Below, piece after piece: positions 1 to 11,700 of a stretch of DNA of 64,000 nt. Origin of the DNA: Ornithodoros turicata (taxonomy: Eukaryota > Arthropoda > Arachnida > Ixodida > Argasidae); the NCBI RefSeq assembly GCF_037126465.1, contig NC_088207.1, forward strand, positions 40,732,143 through 40,796,142, in the 5' to 3' direction. The notes below the pieces were generated by a model that saw nothing but the letters and a program-made list of their open reading frames with translations, was not told the DNA's origin and did no database searches. A program made the translations under genes and the position numbers. Within the stretch, counting starts at the first letter, position 1. Every line of letters begins with the position of its first letter.

Positions 1-1529
1 GATCCCGCAAATGCAAGACAGAAAACAACTCTTGCCTCTCACAAATATTTTCCTTTCGTTCGAGATAGAGTCCGCGTGAGGTTCAGGGCATCCAATCAAA
101 ATATACGGCGCAGCAGCATATTTGCAAAGCATACTCCCAACTATCATCACCGGTCAAGGTCACGACGTAATTATTGAAGACATATTTTGGCCTCGTATTA
201 CAAAGTTATGCCCAGCGCCTTCCCGCATCCAGCACATGTATATCGCTACCTTGCGATTTACCACATCTCTTTCCACACCCCTTTCCTTGTAGCAATCCGA
301 TTGAAGGGCCATAGTGACACCGACACACGATGCAAACAATGCGTACGCACCTTGAGATCTGTGGTGGGCATGTTTCTCCGAGCTTTCACTCAGTCAACGC
401 GGCAGCAACAACGTAGTGTGCCCAGCCTTAGCGGTCTTATCCTCAGATAACTTGTTCTAGACTGGCACGGTCTTGCAGAGAGGGAAAGCGTCCTCTCCCG
501 GCTGATCGGAGATTGCAAACGTGTTGACCAGAGCGGTCTTCCTCAGGATGACACCATGCACCGTGACTGAGGGGAAAAAAGGTGTGTTGTTGTACCGTTT
601 CGTCGTGTAGATTCAGCAAGTAAAGTCGGTTGAAAGTTGCGGCTGTGTTGTCCAAATTATTCCTCGAAAAACCATCGCCGCTCCAGCACAAAGTATGTGC
701 CAGACTTGTACACGTTACGTGGAAAAGGTAATTGATTGCAGTTACTAATACTCTGGTGAAAAAAGTAATTTTTTGCCATTGCAAATTACTCGACTAAAAT
801 TGTAATCAAGTAACGGCTAAGAAAGTAAGGCGTTACTTTGACCGTTACTTTGGAAAATAATAACTCATCCGGCCAAATAAACTTCGTGAAATTACACATA
901 TCTTGACGCGCTTTCTGAGATTGGACTTCTTCGCCTTCGAACAAGATAGAAGCCTTTATTTTTGTAAACACATTATGCACTTAAACAACACATTGTTTTC
1001 GTCTTTTTTCTCCATCGCCAGAAACACTTCCGAAAGGCTGAAGCCATGGTGCTAATTCGGGAGAACTAGTCGAAAATGATACGAAAGTTTAGCGAGCCTG
1101 GTCTTAATAATGACGTTTTAGAGAAGAGGTTACATTTCAGCGAATTACGTTTTAGCGAAAGAAAGGCTCGTTTCATCGAATTACGCCCCCCCCCCCCCTT
1201 TTTGTTTTTGTTACAAAAAAGTAAAAATAAGAATAATCAAATAAGATCGGCTGGTCAAACGTAACAGGTGTCGAACCGAATTGCTCAGCGAACGTGAAAA
1301 ACTGGAGGACAGTTGTGCTACCGACTATACATTGCGCATAATTAGAGGTGAGCGCACCGGTGCGGGTATACCCGCGGTTACCAAATTGTTCAAATTGTTT
1401 CGCGAAAATTTACTAACTCACAAAGCTATTCGATTAGTCGCAAAATTATTCAAGAATGTAATTGATTACTGCATGGTAACGTAATTACACTTGTAACGCG
1501 TTACGTACAAGTCTGATTTTTGTGGCACT
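1..1529. other. Unassigned 5' flank, no gene seen
   Basis: No open reading frame here resembles a known family. Two AT-rich patches (about 745-860 and 1455-1505) are dense in the words AAGTAAC, GTAAC and GTTAC. The same words dominate the ends of the hAT element at 55521-56290, so these patches may be the edges of an old related element, but I could not pair clean terminal repeats or target duplications. A poly-C run lies near 1188-1199. Confidence 0.4.
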
Positions 1530-1815
1530 CGAACGAAATAGCTTTCCACGCCGAGACTGGGAAGTGAAACGGGTTCGAATCCTGTCACCGGCTGTGCTGT
1601 TTGAGGTTTTCCCTAGGTTTCCCGAAGTCTTTCCAGGCGAATGTCGGCACAGTTCCACCTGAAGTCGGCCCAGGACGCACACTAACCTCCCCTGTCCCCC
1701 ACTCCTTCCTGCTGTCCTCTTTCCATCTGTCCACGTTTGTACGCCGCTCATAGCCACAGCTGCTTCGCGGCGCTAACACGGAATTAAAAAATCAAACGAA
1801 ACAAAACAAAAAAAA
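1530..1815 (+). mobile_element. tRNA-derived SINE
   Basis: The sequence GGGTTCGAATCC near 1570 is a perfect tRNA T-arm/B-box. It is followed by a roughly 200-bp body and an A-rich tail (about 1785-1815). The body words GGCACAGTTCCACCTGAAGT, CTCCTTCCTGCTGTC and ATAGCCACAGCTGCTTCGCG recur in diverged form at 19716-19950, 15538-15630 and 40375-40515, all in the same orientation. This is the pattern of a dispersed Pol III-transcribed SINE family. The A-box side is not clear, so this copy may be 5'-truncated. Confidence 0.6.
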
Positions 1816-2367
1816 ACGTGATTTTGTTTTTCTTTATTTCCCTGTGAAGTACGTGCGAACGTACTTCATTATTACTCTTGTTACTTATTGCTATTATGAT
1901 TCTGCACGAGTGAACCAACAAAGTCAGCCATGCATACGTATACATATGGATCAGTTGCAGATCAATTTTGGACAAAATGGCCGCGAGCGACACTCTATAC
2001 CCCCTTCTCCCCACCTGTCATTGTTCTCAGGTGCATCACCAGGATGTCGAACACAAACCGCACCGAACCGCTATTTTTTCCCATCTTGGAAGTGAGCCTG
2101 AACTTGGTCAAGGATCACATGAGGTGTGAAGGACGCCCTAATCGAGGGCTAAAACTGCCTCATATTCTGCAAACGTTGCTCGAAAGTAAATGAATGATGG
2201 TACTATTTACTTTACGAACATATTGCTTTCTTCTGCTTGCGTACAAGAACGCGTGCACGCTATGCTTGCGTTGTCATGAACTCGTCGTGCACATCTTGAA
2301 TATCAATGCTTGATGTCAAAACGCTGTTGATCTAATGTGTTCGTGGGAAAGCTTCCAGAAATGCAGA

Positions 2368-2661
2368 GTTTATTCACTGACGTCATCCCTCCAGAGGGCG
2401 CTAGCTTCGAAAAAAGCGAAATCGCCGCCATGATGTAGGTTCACCCTTCGAAGTTTTGGTTCCGGTTTTTTTTCGCCGCCAGGAAATTACGTGAATATGA
2501 CACAAATAATATTCATACAGTACCATAACTTTCAAACACCGAATGTACGGTGAACGCGATGCTCGCGAAGCTGGGCAGTCAAAGCCTGAGGGACCTACAT
2601 CATACCTTCATTATGGCGTCAAATCTGCTGGCTCTCCTGCGATGACGTCATGTGAATAAAC
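2368..2661. mobile_element. MITE with GTTTATTCAC terminal inverted repeats
   Basis: The left end GTTTATTCACTGACGTCATC is matched by the inverse of the right end, which reads GATGACGTCATGTGAATAAAC. This gives about 20-bp terminal inverted repeats with one indel around a 294-bp non-coding body. A clean target duplication was not seen, so the superfamily is unassigned. Confidence 0.6.
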
Positions 2662-3310
2662 CCTTATAGACGACCCTCTGTACAAATATGTGGCGTCACG
2701 ACAAGGCATATATATGCACATTGCATTAAGCAGGCTTCCTTGTAGTCATGACGTTGTATTGATTCGATTTGATATTCGAAGTAAAATATTTGCTGTATTC
2801 AACATTTTTACTATTCGCACAGTCCTGCGCAGTCCCACAGTTTCCCCCGTTGCCCGTGGAGGGTCCTCATCTCATTGGTCCCCTCTCTCAAATATGTCTT
2901 GTTAGTGGGCAGGCGCTTCATCACGTGGTTCCTCCAAACCATACCCTCTCCCGTGCGCAGAGACAAACTGTTGTAGCGTCTGACGACGTCTCGGTATCGT
3001 CTGCTCTCGCGTTTTCATTTGGCAAGATTCTCCGCTTCCGATGTTTTCGCTAGAAACGACCAGTTCCTGATAATAAAGGGTGGGCTGTAATATGTAGAGT
3101 ATGGGTATAGATAAACAACTGTGAAATCTAGTCTTGTGATACGTATTTTTAAACGCACAAGGTATGAAGGCATTCGTGGTAGCAGAAACATGGATAAAAA
3201 AAAGGAGATAGCAAGGGAAGAATAGGAGTATTCTTTTATTTATCTCTCCCTGGATTTTCAGTGTGTATGCCTTCTCCAACTGCTTGATGGTGTTATGTTA
3301 TCTGTAGCAA

Positions 3311-3345
3311 GATGGGGGGGGGGCTCAAATCCCCCCCCCCCCCGA
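3311..3345. repeat. G-run and C-run pair (potential hairpin)
   Basis: A run of ten G residues and a run of fourteen C residues are separated by about eight bases. Together they can form a G:C-only hairpin. It lies upstream of the ASK-family gene; no function is assigned. Long homopolymers are also error-prone in assemblies. Confidence 0.6.
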
Positions 3346-4494
3346 GATTGTACCCTTGGTAGTGCATTTGGGAGAGGGAAAACGAAGGTGAAATACTCCC
3401 CGTGAAATTCCCATAGAATCCGGCTCTGCCGAAATATTTTGCTGGCTACGCTGCTGAGAAAAAATGGGAGAGTGTCTCTGGTTTTTCTTGCTGTCGTTTC
3501 TGTTTGTCGCTCATGTTAGTACTTTGGAGAATCTTTCTTCAAGAAATGGTAAAACAGACACATCGCACAATCTAAGCAAACTGCCGCTCTGCATAGTTGG
3601 TCTGGTTCTCTCTCTGTTTTTCTTTTTTTCATTTTGTTTGTGCTTCCATTTTGTCTCGTCTGCGCCACCTTCAATCCTTTTTGAACTTTTATTGGTTTTA
3701 TAGGTATTTTTTGTTCGACTATATGACGCACACCGTCTTGGCGCGAAACCTTCAGGTTTGAAAAACACTTGCCCTCCTCTCCGTCCCCACCCACGCGTAC
3801 CACGTGACTGGAAAATCGAAATGGCGCCTGCCATGGTTTCTTATCTTGAACATTACTCGAAGTTGCTCTGATGACATTCTCATGCTTAAAAGGTACATAT
3901 CTTCGCCCACGTTGTATCCCATGGAAGTAAATAGAGATCAAACAGGCTGCTAAAGAACGTCAGCAAGGTTGACAGCGCTGTTTTGACGAAGTGTTGCTAG
4001 AAAAACAAGTCATTCGCTCCAGCTAAAAACAGCAGCAGAAATTTGCGTTGGCGTACAGGGGCACCCGACAAACATATTGCGAAAATTTATCTCCACCTTA
4101 TGTCCAGATCCTGCTCTCGGTGAACGTTTCCTAATACTAAAATATCTTTTTGGAAGCCATAATCGGAATTCGAGCCATCTTTGGCAGTGTTTTAAGTGTA
4201 TCAACTGATCTCATGCTTGCGGTTTAAAAACTGCGAGAGTTCTTAAGCGGGCAATGCAGTAAATTTTGATCCATTGTCTCTAGTCGTGACATACATTTGA
4301 CCCAGGATTCAGTTTTTCAACGTATCGGAGATGTAATAACTCGATCTGGCCAGCGATTCAGTTGAGTGCACCGTGAGCTACCGCTTCTACTACAGCGCAA
4401 CAGTGTGATACCTTTTCCTTCGTCGTTTCATCTCAGAAGAGGGTGCAATAACACAGATGAAGTTCCTGCCAAAGTGAGCTGTTTGGCTCCAGCA

Positions 4495-5763
4495 ATGAGC
4501 GAGATTGATGCACGATCAACCTGCAGCCTTCCGAGCAGCTGCCCTCGCAGCAAGATGGATATTGTCTGTGTAATTGACCTGGTAAGTATAACTACGGGAA
4601 TGTGAAAGAAAGAGTCTCGGATACTATTTGACTCCGAGGGAAATGAGACAGATTATGGAGCTTACATTTCTCACTGTGACATCTAGACAGTATTAATCCT
4701 GATGTTTTCATCACATTGATGACGATTTGCCGTTTATTGGCAGAAAAGCAGCTAAGCCATTTTCATTAGGTGTTAATACTTCATTGTAATTTTACTTACG
4801 ACGGGGTGTTGATGCAGGTTACGGGAGCAGGCTCCAGTCTGGGACGCCTGTCTCAAAGAAAGGCAGCTTACGAGGAAATCCAAAAGGCAGCACGCTGCAT
4901 TGGAGGAGCACTGCATGAGCTACCATTCAAAAAGCTTGACTTTGGGGAGACCAAAGTGCTGGACTTATTCTACAATGCGGATGTGGCAATTGTGGATGTG
5001 TCTATGCAGGTAAGACACATTTTTCATATGGGTGCAATACAAGCCATAACATTATGTGCCATAACAAGCCATTATGCACTTTTGCACCAACAATACATGC
5101 TGTATGTGCATTTCTTATGTGCGATTTTCAGGACCTGACTTCTTTAACCACATGATAGTGTCCTCCGAGAGCTAAGCTAATGCATTCTTCAATTATAGGA
5201 TCAGCGGAATCCTTTATTCTATCACCTTGGGGTGAGAGAAAGCTTTGGGATGAAGCAGAACATGATTCTTTACAACGATCACATGCCCGGTGAAGCTTAC
5301 GCGATCAAAGTGAGTGTAGTATGTCTGAAAATGTGGGTCGAAGAGCCACCATCTTGACAGCGCTCAACTCATCTTCAAATAACCTGAATAGAAACCTCCT
5401 AGAAATTGTGCTTCATGATAAAAAAATAGATTGAATTCTATTTTACAGATTGCGTGTTCTAATTATCCCTTGTGTACATACAAAGTAAACGACAGCAATG
5501 CTTGCATCGTCACCGAATTGTCGGGCGTAGCACTGGTCACTGAAGAAACTGTAGAGTCCAAACAAGCTCTACACAGTCGCCTAAAGAAGTTTTTACAGGA
5601 TGCTGAAGTACAAACAAAGTTAGTTTCGTATTCTTATACTCTGGAGTAGCTCAAAATTAATGATTTCTTTGCATCCATTTTGTCCAGAGCACACATGAAA
5701 GAGAAGTTCCTGTCTGACTTGAGGAAGGCGCGAGAAATGTACACAGGTGAAGAACTAGCCAAA
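4495..5763 (+). CDS. ASK N-terminal exons 1-5 (thioredoxin-binding-type region)
   Basis: Residues 1-212 of the model. Exon 2 holds the ASK-family stretches [13 protein letters not shown] and [14 protein letters not shown], and exon 3 holds [20 protein letters not shown]. In mammalian ASK1 the equivalent region binds reduced thioredoxin and keeps the kinase inactive; that role is inferred here from homology. Exons 1-3 are each multiples of three. Exons 4 and 5 join after AA|A in the lysine codon of VQTK|AHMKEKF. The coding part of exon 1 is 29 codons, shorter than the mammalian N-terminus. Confidence 0.9.
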
Positions 5764-8700
5764 GTGAGCACGTTTTGGATATCCATATTTCATCCTAAAG
5801 CTAACAGAAATAAGACAGCATTGCTCACTATTTTTGAGATTGTGCTTTATTTGGCAAAGTTGCATATTTACTACGACGTTCCTACTTCTGTTGTAGACAC
5901 TGCACAATTTTCGAAAGCGGCTGGACGATCCAAACATTATATCTGGCGATGTTGTTCTCAACATGCTGATCTCATTTAGAGATATTCAGGTATACTATTT
6001 CGTTACAAGGGGTAGATTTTACCTGGACTGGTGTCACTGTAGAGAGTTACTTCACATTTTTGCTTACTTGATCTTACTTGTGTTGCTCAACACTGGAGCT
6101 TCTGAATCCTTTCTTAATCTTTTCTGTGTGAGGTTGCAAAGATGCATAGAGGTAACATCCACTCGTTATGGGTACTATGCCCAGTACCCATATCGCAATT
6201 TTGCGATGAATACAATAACAATTAAACAACTTCTTTTCTATTTACCTGATTTTGTGCTATAAAATCTTCCTGTGTTTGCATCCTCAATCCTTTGATCTGC
6301 TTTTGTATCATGCCTTCTGCCTTTCATTATACATATTTTAACATCGTTATTTTTTGTAGTTTTAAAGCAACATAACAAAAAATCTTGATGTATTCTCTGA
6401 TTAACAGGACTATGATGCCATGGTGAAGCTTGTGGATGACTTGAAGACTGTGCCAAACATTAAGTTTACATCGACGCCAGCTATTCATTATCAATATGCA
6501 TTTGCATTTAACAGGTAAATGCATGCAAGATAATAAGCAAGGTTTGCAATTTAAATATGCAATGTGCAAAACATATAAGGAGAGATACGATGGGCACTGA
6601 CAGTGAGCAAAATAGTGTATATGCATACAGCCTCAGGAAAAGTAGTCACGGCATAAAACCAAAATGAACCTACCTACCATACATTGCTGGAGGTGGTAAC
6701 GCCATGAGAGGCTCACATGCAGCTGGAACTGGCAAAACTGTGCTTGGTATCATGAATGGAAATTGTTTTGAAAGTTTTTATAAATAGATGTCTTTAGGGT
6801 GTCTTCTGCTTTTTTGTTTTTTATACCTACATATACCGCGACCTACTAGATTATAACTAGAGCCTGAAGTTTTCGGGAAATATTTTTTCCTACATTTGGG
6901 GGGTAAAAATCGGGTAAATAAACATGTGCACTAAATTCATGCAAATTCGGGTGAAAAAACTTCCAGTACTCTAAATTTGGGGAGAAATCGGGCTCAGTTA
7001 TGCAAACTAATTGTAGCGGTTTGGTACAAATGGTGGTGTAACTGCATTTTTCTGCCAAACAAGTAAGTTAGTGCGTTCCTACAGACATCCCAGTGAGGGC
7101 AATTTGCCGGGTAAAAATCGGGTTTCATCCTAAAGAGGCAACTTTCAATTCGGGGTGCAAATTCGGGGAAGAATCGGGTAAAACCCTAAAACTTCAGGCT
7201 CTAATTATAACGACCCGGCACCCGTTCCCAGCGCCGCATTTGGAAGCTAGCGGTGGCGCTACTCATCAGCTCGGTTATTGCTTCCTCAATTTCTGCAATA
7301 CTTTGAACTTCTGCTTACCTCAGTATTTTTGCACAAGCGGTGGACATCCCACGGAAGTTGCTTCTTTTTAAAGTTGATTATCATCATCACCATTCCACGC
7401 GTTTTCATAGGAGCTGTTGCTGTCATCTGCTACGGTAGTCGTACACCCGCTTCTGCACATTGAAATTTCAAATTTCCGTTGTCCAATCATGACGTAGATC
7501 TCGTGGGCTGGTGAGTAGCACCCCTGGCGAATCGTGCGGACGGGCTCCTCATAGGGGTTGTTAATTATGGCATGGTCGTTATAAACTAGTAGGTCGTGAC
7601 ATATACATATAGAATAATAGTTGCAATATTCTGAGCTCCATACCCTAGGTTCCTAAGCAATGGACGGAAGGCGGAAGACACAACACGAAAAAACACACCA
7701 CAAAGCTCTCAGGCCAGCAACGTTTATTTTCCGCAGGAACACACACATTGCTGGATGGAGCACTTTGTGTGGTGTGTTTTCGTGTTGTGTCTTCTGTCTT
7801 CCATCCATTGCTCAGGCACTTTCAGTATGGAGCTCGTCCTCCAGCTCACCTACATCTAAGCCACTTTGTCTAACGCGGAAAATGTCAGAACCTTCCGTGG
7901 AAGTGGCGCTTCTATGCCTCTCTGTGATTATGCCTGTCACCTTGCAGACGTAATCAGCCTGGAGATCGGGAACGTGCACTGGAAGTCATAACTGCCGCCC
8001 TCCAAAAACAAGAAAATCATGTACCTGATATGTTGTGCCTTTGTGGGCGTATCTACAAGGACAAGTTTGTAGAGTCCAACTACACCGACCAGGAAAGCCT
8101 TAAAAATGCCATTCATTGGTAAGGAGAAAAGGCGATACAGTTGCATCAAATCGTATGCATGAGTTAACAAGCCGAGGGCAAGCGCTACAGACTGCACAAG
8201 ATGTTCGAAAGCTTCAGTGTGTGGTCCTAGATGTGTGTACAGCATACTGATAAGAGTTTAGCACTTGTATGTTGCAGAAGCTGTGCTGTTTCCACACTGT
8301 TTTGGAGGAGAGCAGTTGTAAAGACAAAAGGGATTCTTAAAGTCGACAATGGCCATAGATCGATTTGGGTGTGGGATATCGGGGTGACATCAGGTCTTAC
8401 CCAAAATACACTGTACTAGGGATGGAACCAATATGTTTCTTGCAGACATTAATAAAATATCAATATTTGTAAGCGATATTCAATATTGATATTCAGAATT
8501 TCTATATTTATGCATCTCTATGCTGCACTGGTTTATTTCGGACACATGTGCACTGTCCCTCGATACTTACGTGCAGTTGTGTCATATAACTCTGACACAA
8601 GCTGTTTTCTCTTCGTTCATCCGCAGGTACAGGAAAGGTTTCGAAGTGCAGTCAAATGAGTACGCTGGGGTAAATCTGGCTACATTACTTGTCATTGATG

Positions 8701-11700
8701 GCCACGAGCTATCTGAGTCATCAGAGCTGCAGCAAATCAGTCTACGGCTCAACCATTTAATAGGACTGAAAGGTAGCCTAGACTCCCTAGGAGACTATTG
8801 GGATGTTGCCACATTCTTTGAAATCAGTGTTTTAGCTGAGGACTACGGTAAAGCAATTCAAGCGGCGGAATGCATGTTCAGGCTGAAGCCTCCAGATTGG
8901 TAGGGAATCATGCTCTCGATACCGTTTCGTATGCTGTCATTCTCAGGCCTCAAGCCCTTTCCTGTGTTTTACAGGTATTTAAAGTCTACCTTTGGAAATA
9001 TTAGGCTCATTAGCTACTTTCGAAAACGTCCTGAAGATGCTGAACAATCAGCTGAAGAACAGGTGAATGCCAAATGTTATGTATTGACATCCAGTATTTG
9101 TTTACAATTATTTTTACAGTCTTCTGTTTTGCCTTTATCACAAGTGGCATGATGAACGCATTTGTTATGTCTTAATGTGACTGTTGCAGGTGTTTGATTT
9201 TTGGGTTGAATTTTTCATCGCCGCCTACTGCTCAGACATTGAGAATATGATACGATTTCCTGTAAGTGATTTTCTTCTGTGTCCATAGCACTGTAGTGAC
9301 AGTTCCACAGTTTTCCTCTGACAGTTTACTAACTTCCCTTCTAAAGCTATAGAAGCAAAGCAGCGACTAGCATTGTTATGTTGATGAGGGATGTATCTAA
9401 GACAGCAAAAAGATCATACCAAGAAACCAAGACAGAGAACCAGGGCAGGGTGAAATCAGGGTGAAAACAACTTAAAGGCACAGTTCCATAACGAACATGA
9501 CACACACATATATTTAGTGGTCATCAATACCCTCCCTTTGATGTTGAATACTACCATATACCAGGATAGCAAGTCACTGGCTCAGAACACACATTTGGCC
9601 CTTCAGCTGAGGTGCACCAAGAAAAATAAATCTCAGCTGCCTTTTTATGCTTTTTTTTTTTTTTTCAATAAATGTATCATGTCTGATTTCACCCGTGCAT
9701 TCTATATGTGAAAAGTAACATCTGTGAAAGTTCCTAGTTGTGTCTGGTTTTGCATCTAGGGTTGCTTTAGCCTCATCGAAGTTCATATTTGCCTCAGTTT
9801 TAATGTGTTACATTGAAGATATTTTTGACAATTTTAGCACGGTCGTTTGCCTCAATATGCACAATATACTACAAGTACTATCAAAGCTGAATAATCCATT
9901 ACCCTCCTGCTTAGCCTAAAAATAAGGCTGACTTTACTTACAGTTTCAGTCGAGTTCAGCCTATCCTACCTTTTGCAAATGGCTGTCTGCTACAGACAAG
10001 TGTAAAACATGCTGGGGCATTCACTTCTAGATTTTGGTGTCCGAGCCCTCCAAGGTTTTGATGCCAAGCTATGTCACAGTGAACACTGATGCTGAGGAGA
10101 AAAGTATTGAAGTGAGGAATCTCTGCCTTGAGACACTCAAGGGCAAGTGTAGAAAGATTCACGAGTGGCTCTTCAATGCATCTGCCATCAGAAGTGTCAG
10201 GTGGGAATAGCTTTTCACCATTGTTGGATTTCGTTTGCAAGCACGCCTGTTTAATGTAACATGTGTCCAATGTAAGGTCAAGCCAGTTGCTTTTTTCTTT
10301 ATTTTATTTTTCGCAAGTGTTTAAACTAACAGTCTCTTAATTTTTTTTACCCCATTATTTTCGATCTGACGTTGAGCTTTTCCTCGTTTCAGCTTGTATA
10401 AGAGGGACGAACGCTGCCTTTTCCTCTACGTTCACCAAAATTCTGATGACTTCCAAATGTTCTTCCCTTCTGAGCAACTTAAAAACCGTTTTTACGAGCT
10501 TGTACGAACAATGGCAGATCAGGAGGTAATGGACATTGACTCTGATATGGGATCCAGCTGTATACAGGTGAGGTTATGCCCTTCACCACTAAATACTGTG
10601 TGGCCGTTTTTACTTAAATATGGTTCCTGAGTGTACCTGGGGGGGGAGGGGGACAGAACCTTATAAAGCTCAGGAACAAGAATTACGTTATTATATAGAT
10701 CATTTAATGAAGTGCCAAAACAATCTGACACATGTCCTGATGTGCAGTACGAGTATGAACGAGATGACCAGGGAAGGATAATTACGCTGGGTCGAGGGAC
10801 GTACGGTGTGGTCTATGCTGCTCGAGACCTCACGACGCAAGTGAAAATTGCCATCAAAGAAATCCCGGAGAAAAATCTGAGCGAGGTCCAACCACTGCAT
10901 GAAGAAATTAAGCTTCATTCACAACTGAGGCATCGCAGGATAGTGCAATACCACGGCTCAGTCAGCGAGGAAGGTGTTGTGAAGATCTTTATGGAACGAG
11001 TTCCAGGAGGTACGTTAATGCAACTGTTCCTTTACATAGTTTTTTTTTTGCATTATTTGTTTTCCTTCTCTAATCTTTTCTCGCAAAATCCTAGGCAGCT
11101 TATCTCAGCTTCTGAGGGTTAAGTGGGGCCCACTTTCCAACAATGAGCCGGCAATCGCCTTTTATACCAAACAGATACTGGAAGGTTTGAAGTACCTGGT
11201 AAGTTGCTCATTTCATTCTTGTGTGGGTTGCTTGTTTATTTGTCACCTTTTAGAAGAGTGCAAGTGTTGACATCCTGAAACTGTAATCCATGCATTAACT
11301 AGTATGTGTTTTGTGTGGATAGTAATAAAACATGGAATGAGCACACCATCAAACATAAGCAGCTGTGGTAAATGTCCATGTCCATATGTTTGAGTTACCA
11401 GCCGTTTTTCCCCACTCAAATAGTATATGACTTTGACAGGACCCAAGCATCAGTTCAAATTAAGAGAGTTTAACCTCTTGACAGTGTTTGTATGAGCTGT
11501 ATTACTGTTCTGATAATTATGAAGTGACAGCGATTCTTGCCTAACATTCAGCACTGCTCCAAAGAAAACTGCAGTTATCTGAGATCTTATATGTAGTAGC
11601 TAACTCCCTCTTCATTCTGAATATTATTTGCACACTCATACACTCTTCTATTGCAGGTACCACTGGGTAATGTTTCCAGAATCTTACTAATTAGAAAAAT

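Noticed and set aside
4366..4494. Upstream extension of the ASK start
   Set aside because: The frame opens with GTG, not ATG. The first ATG in frame is at 4495.
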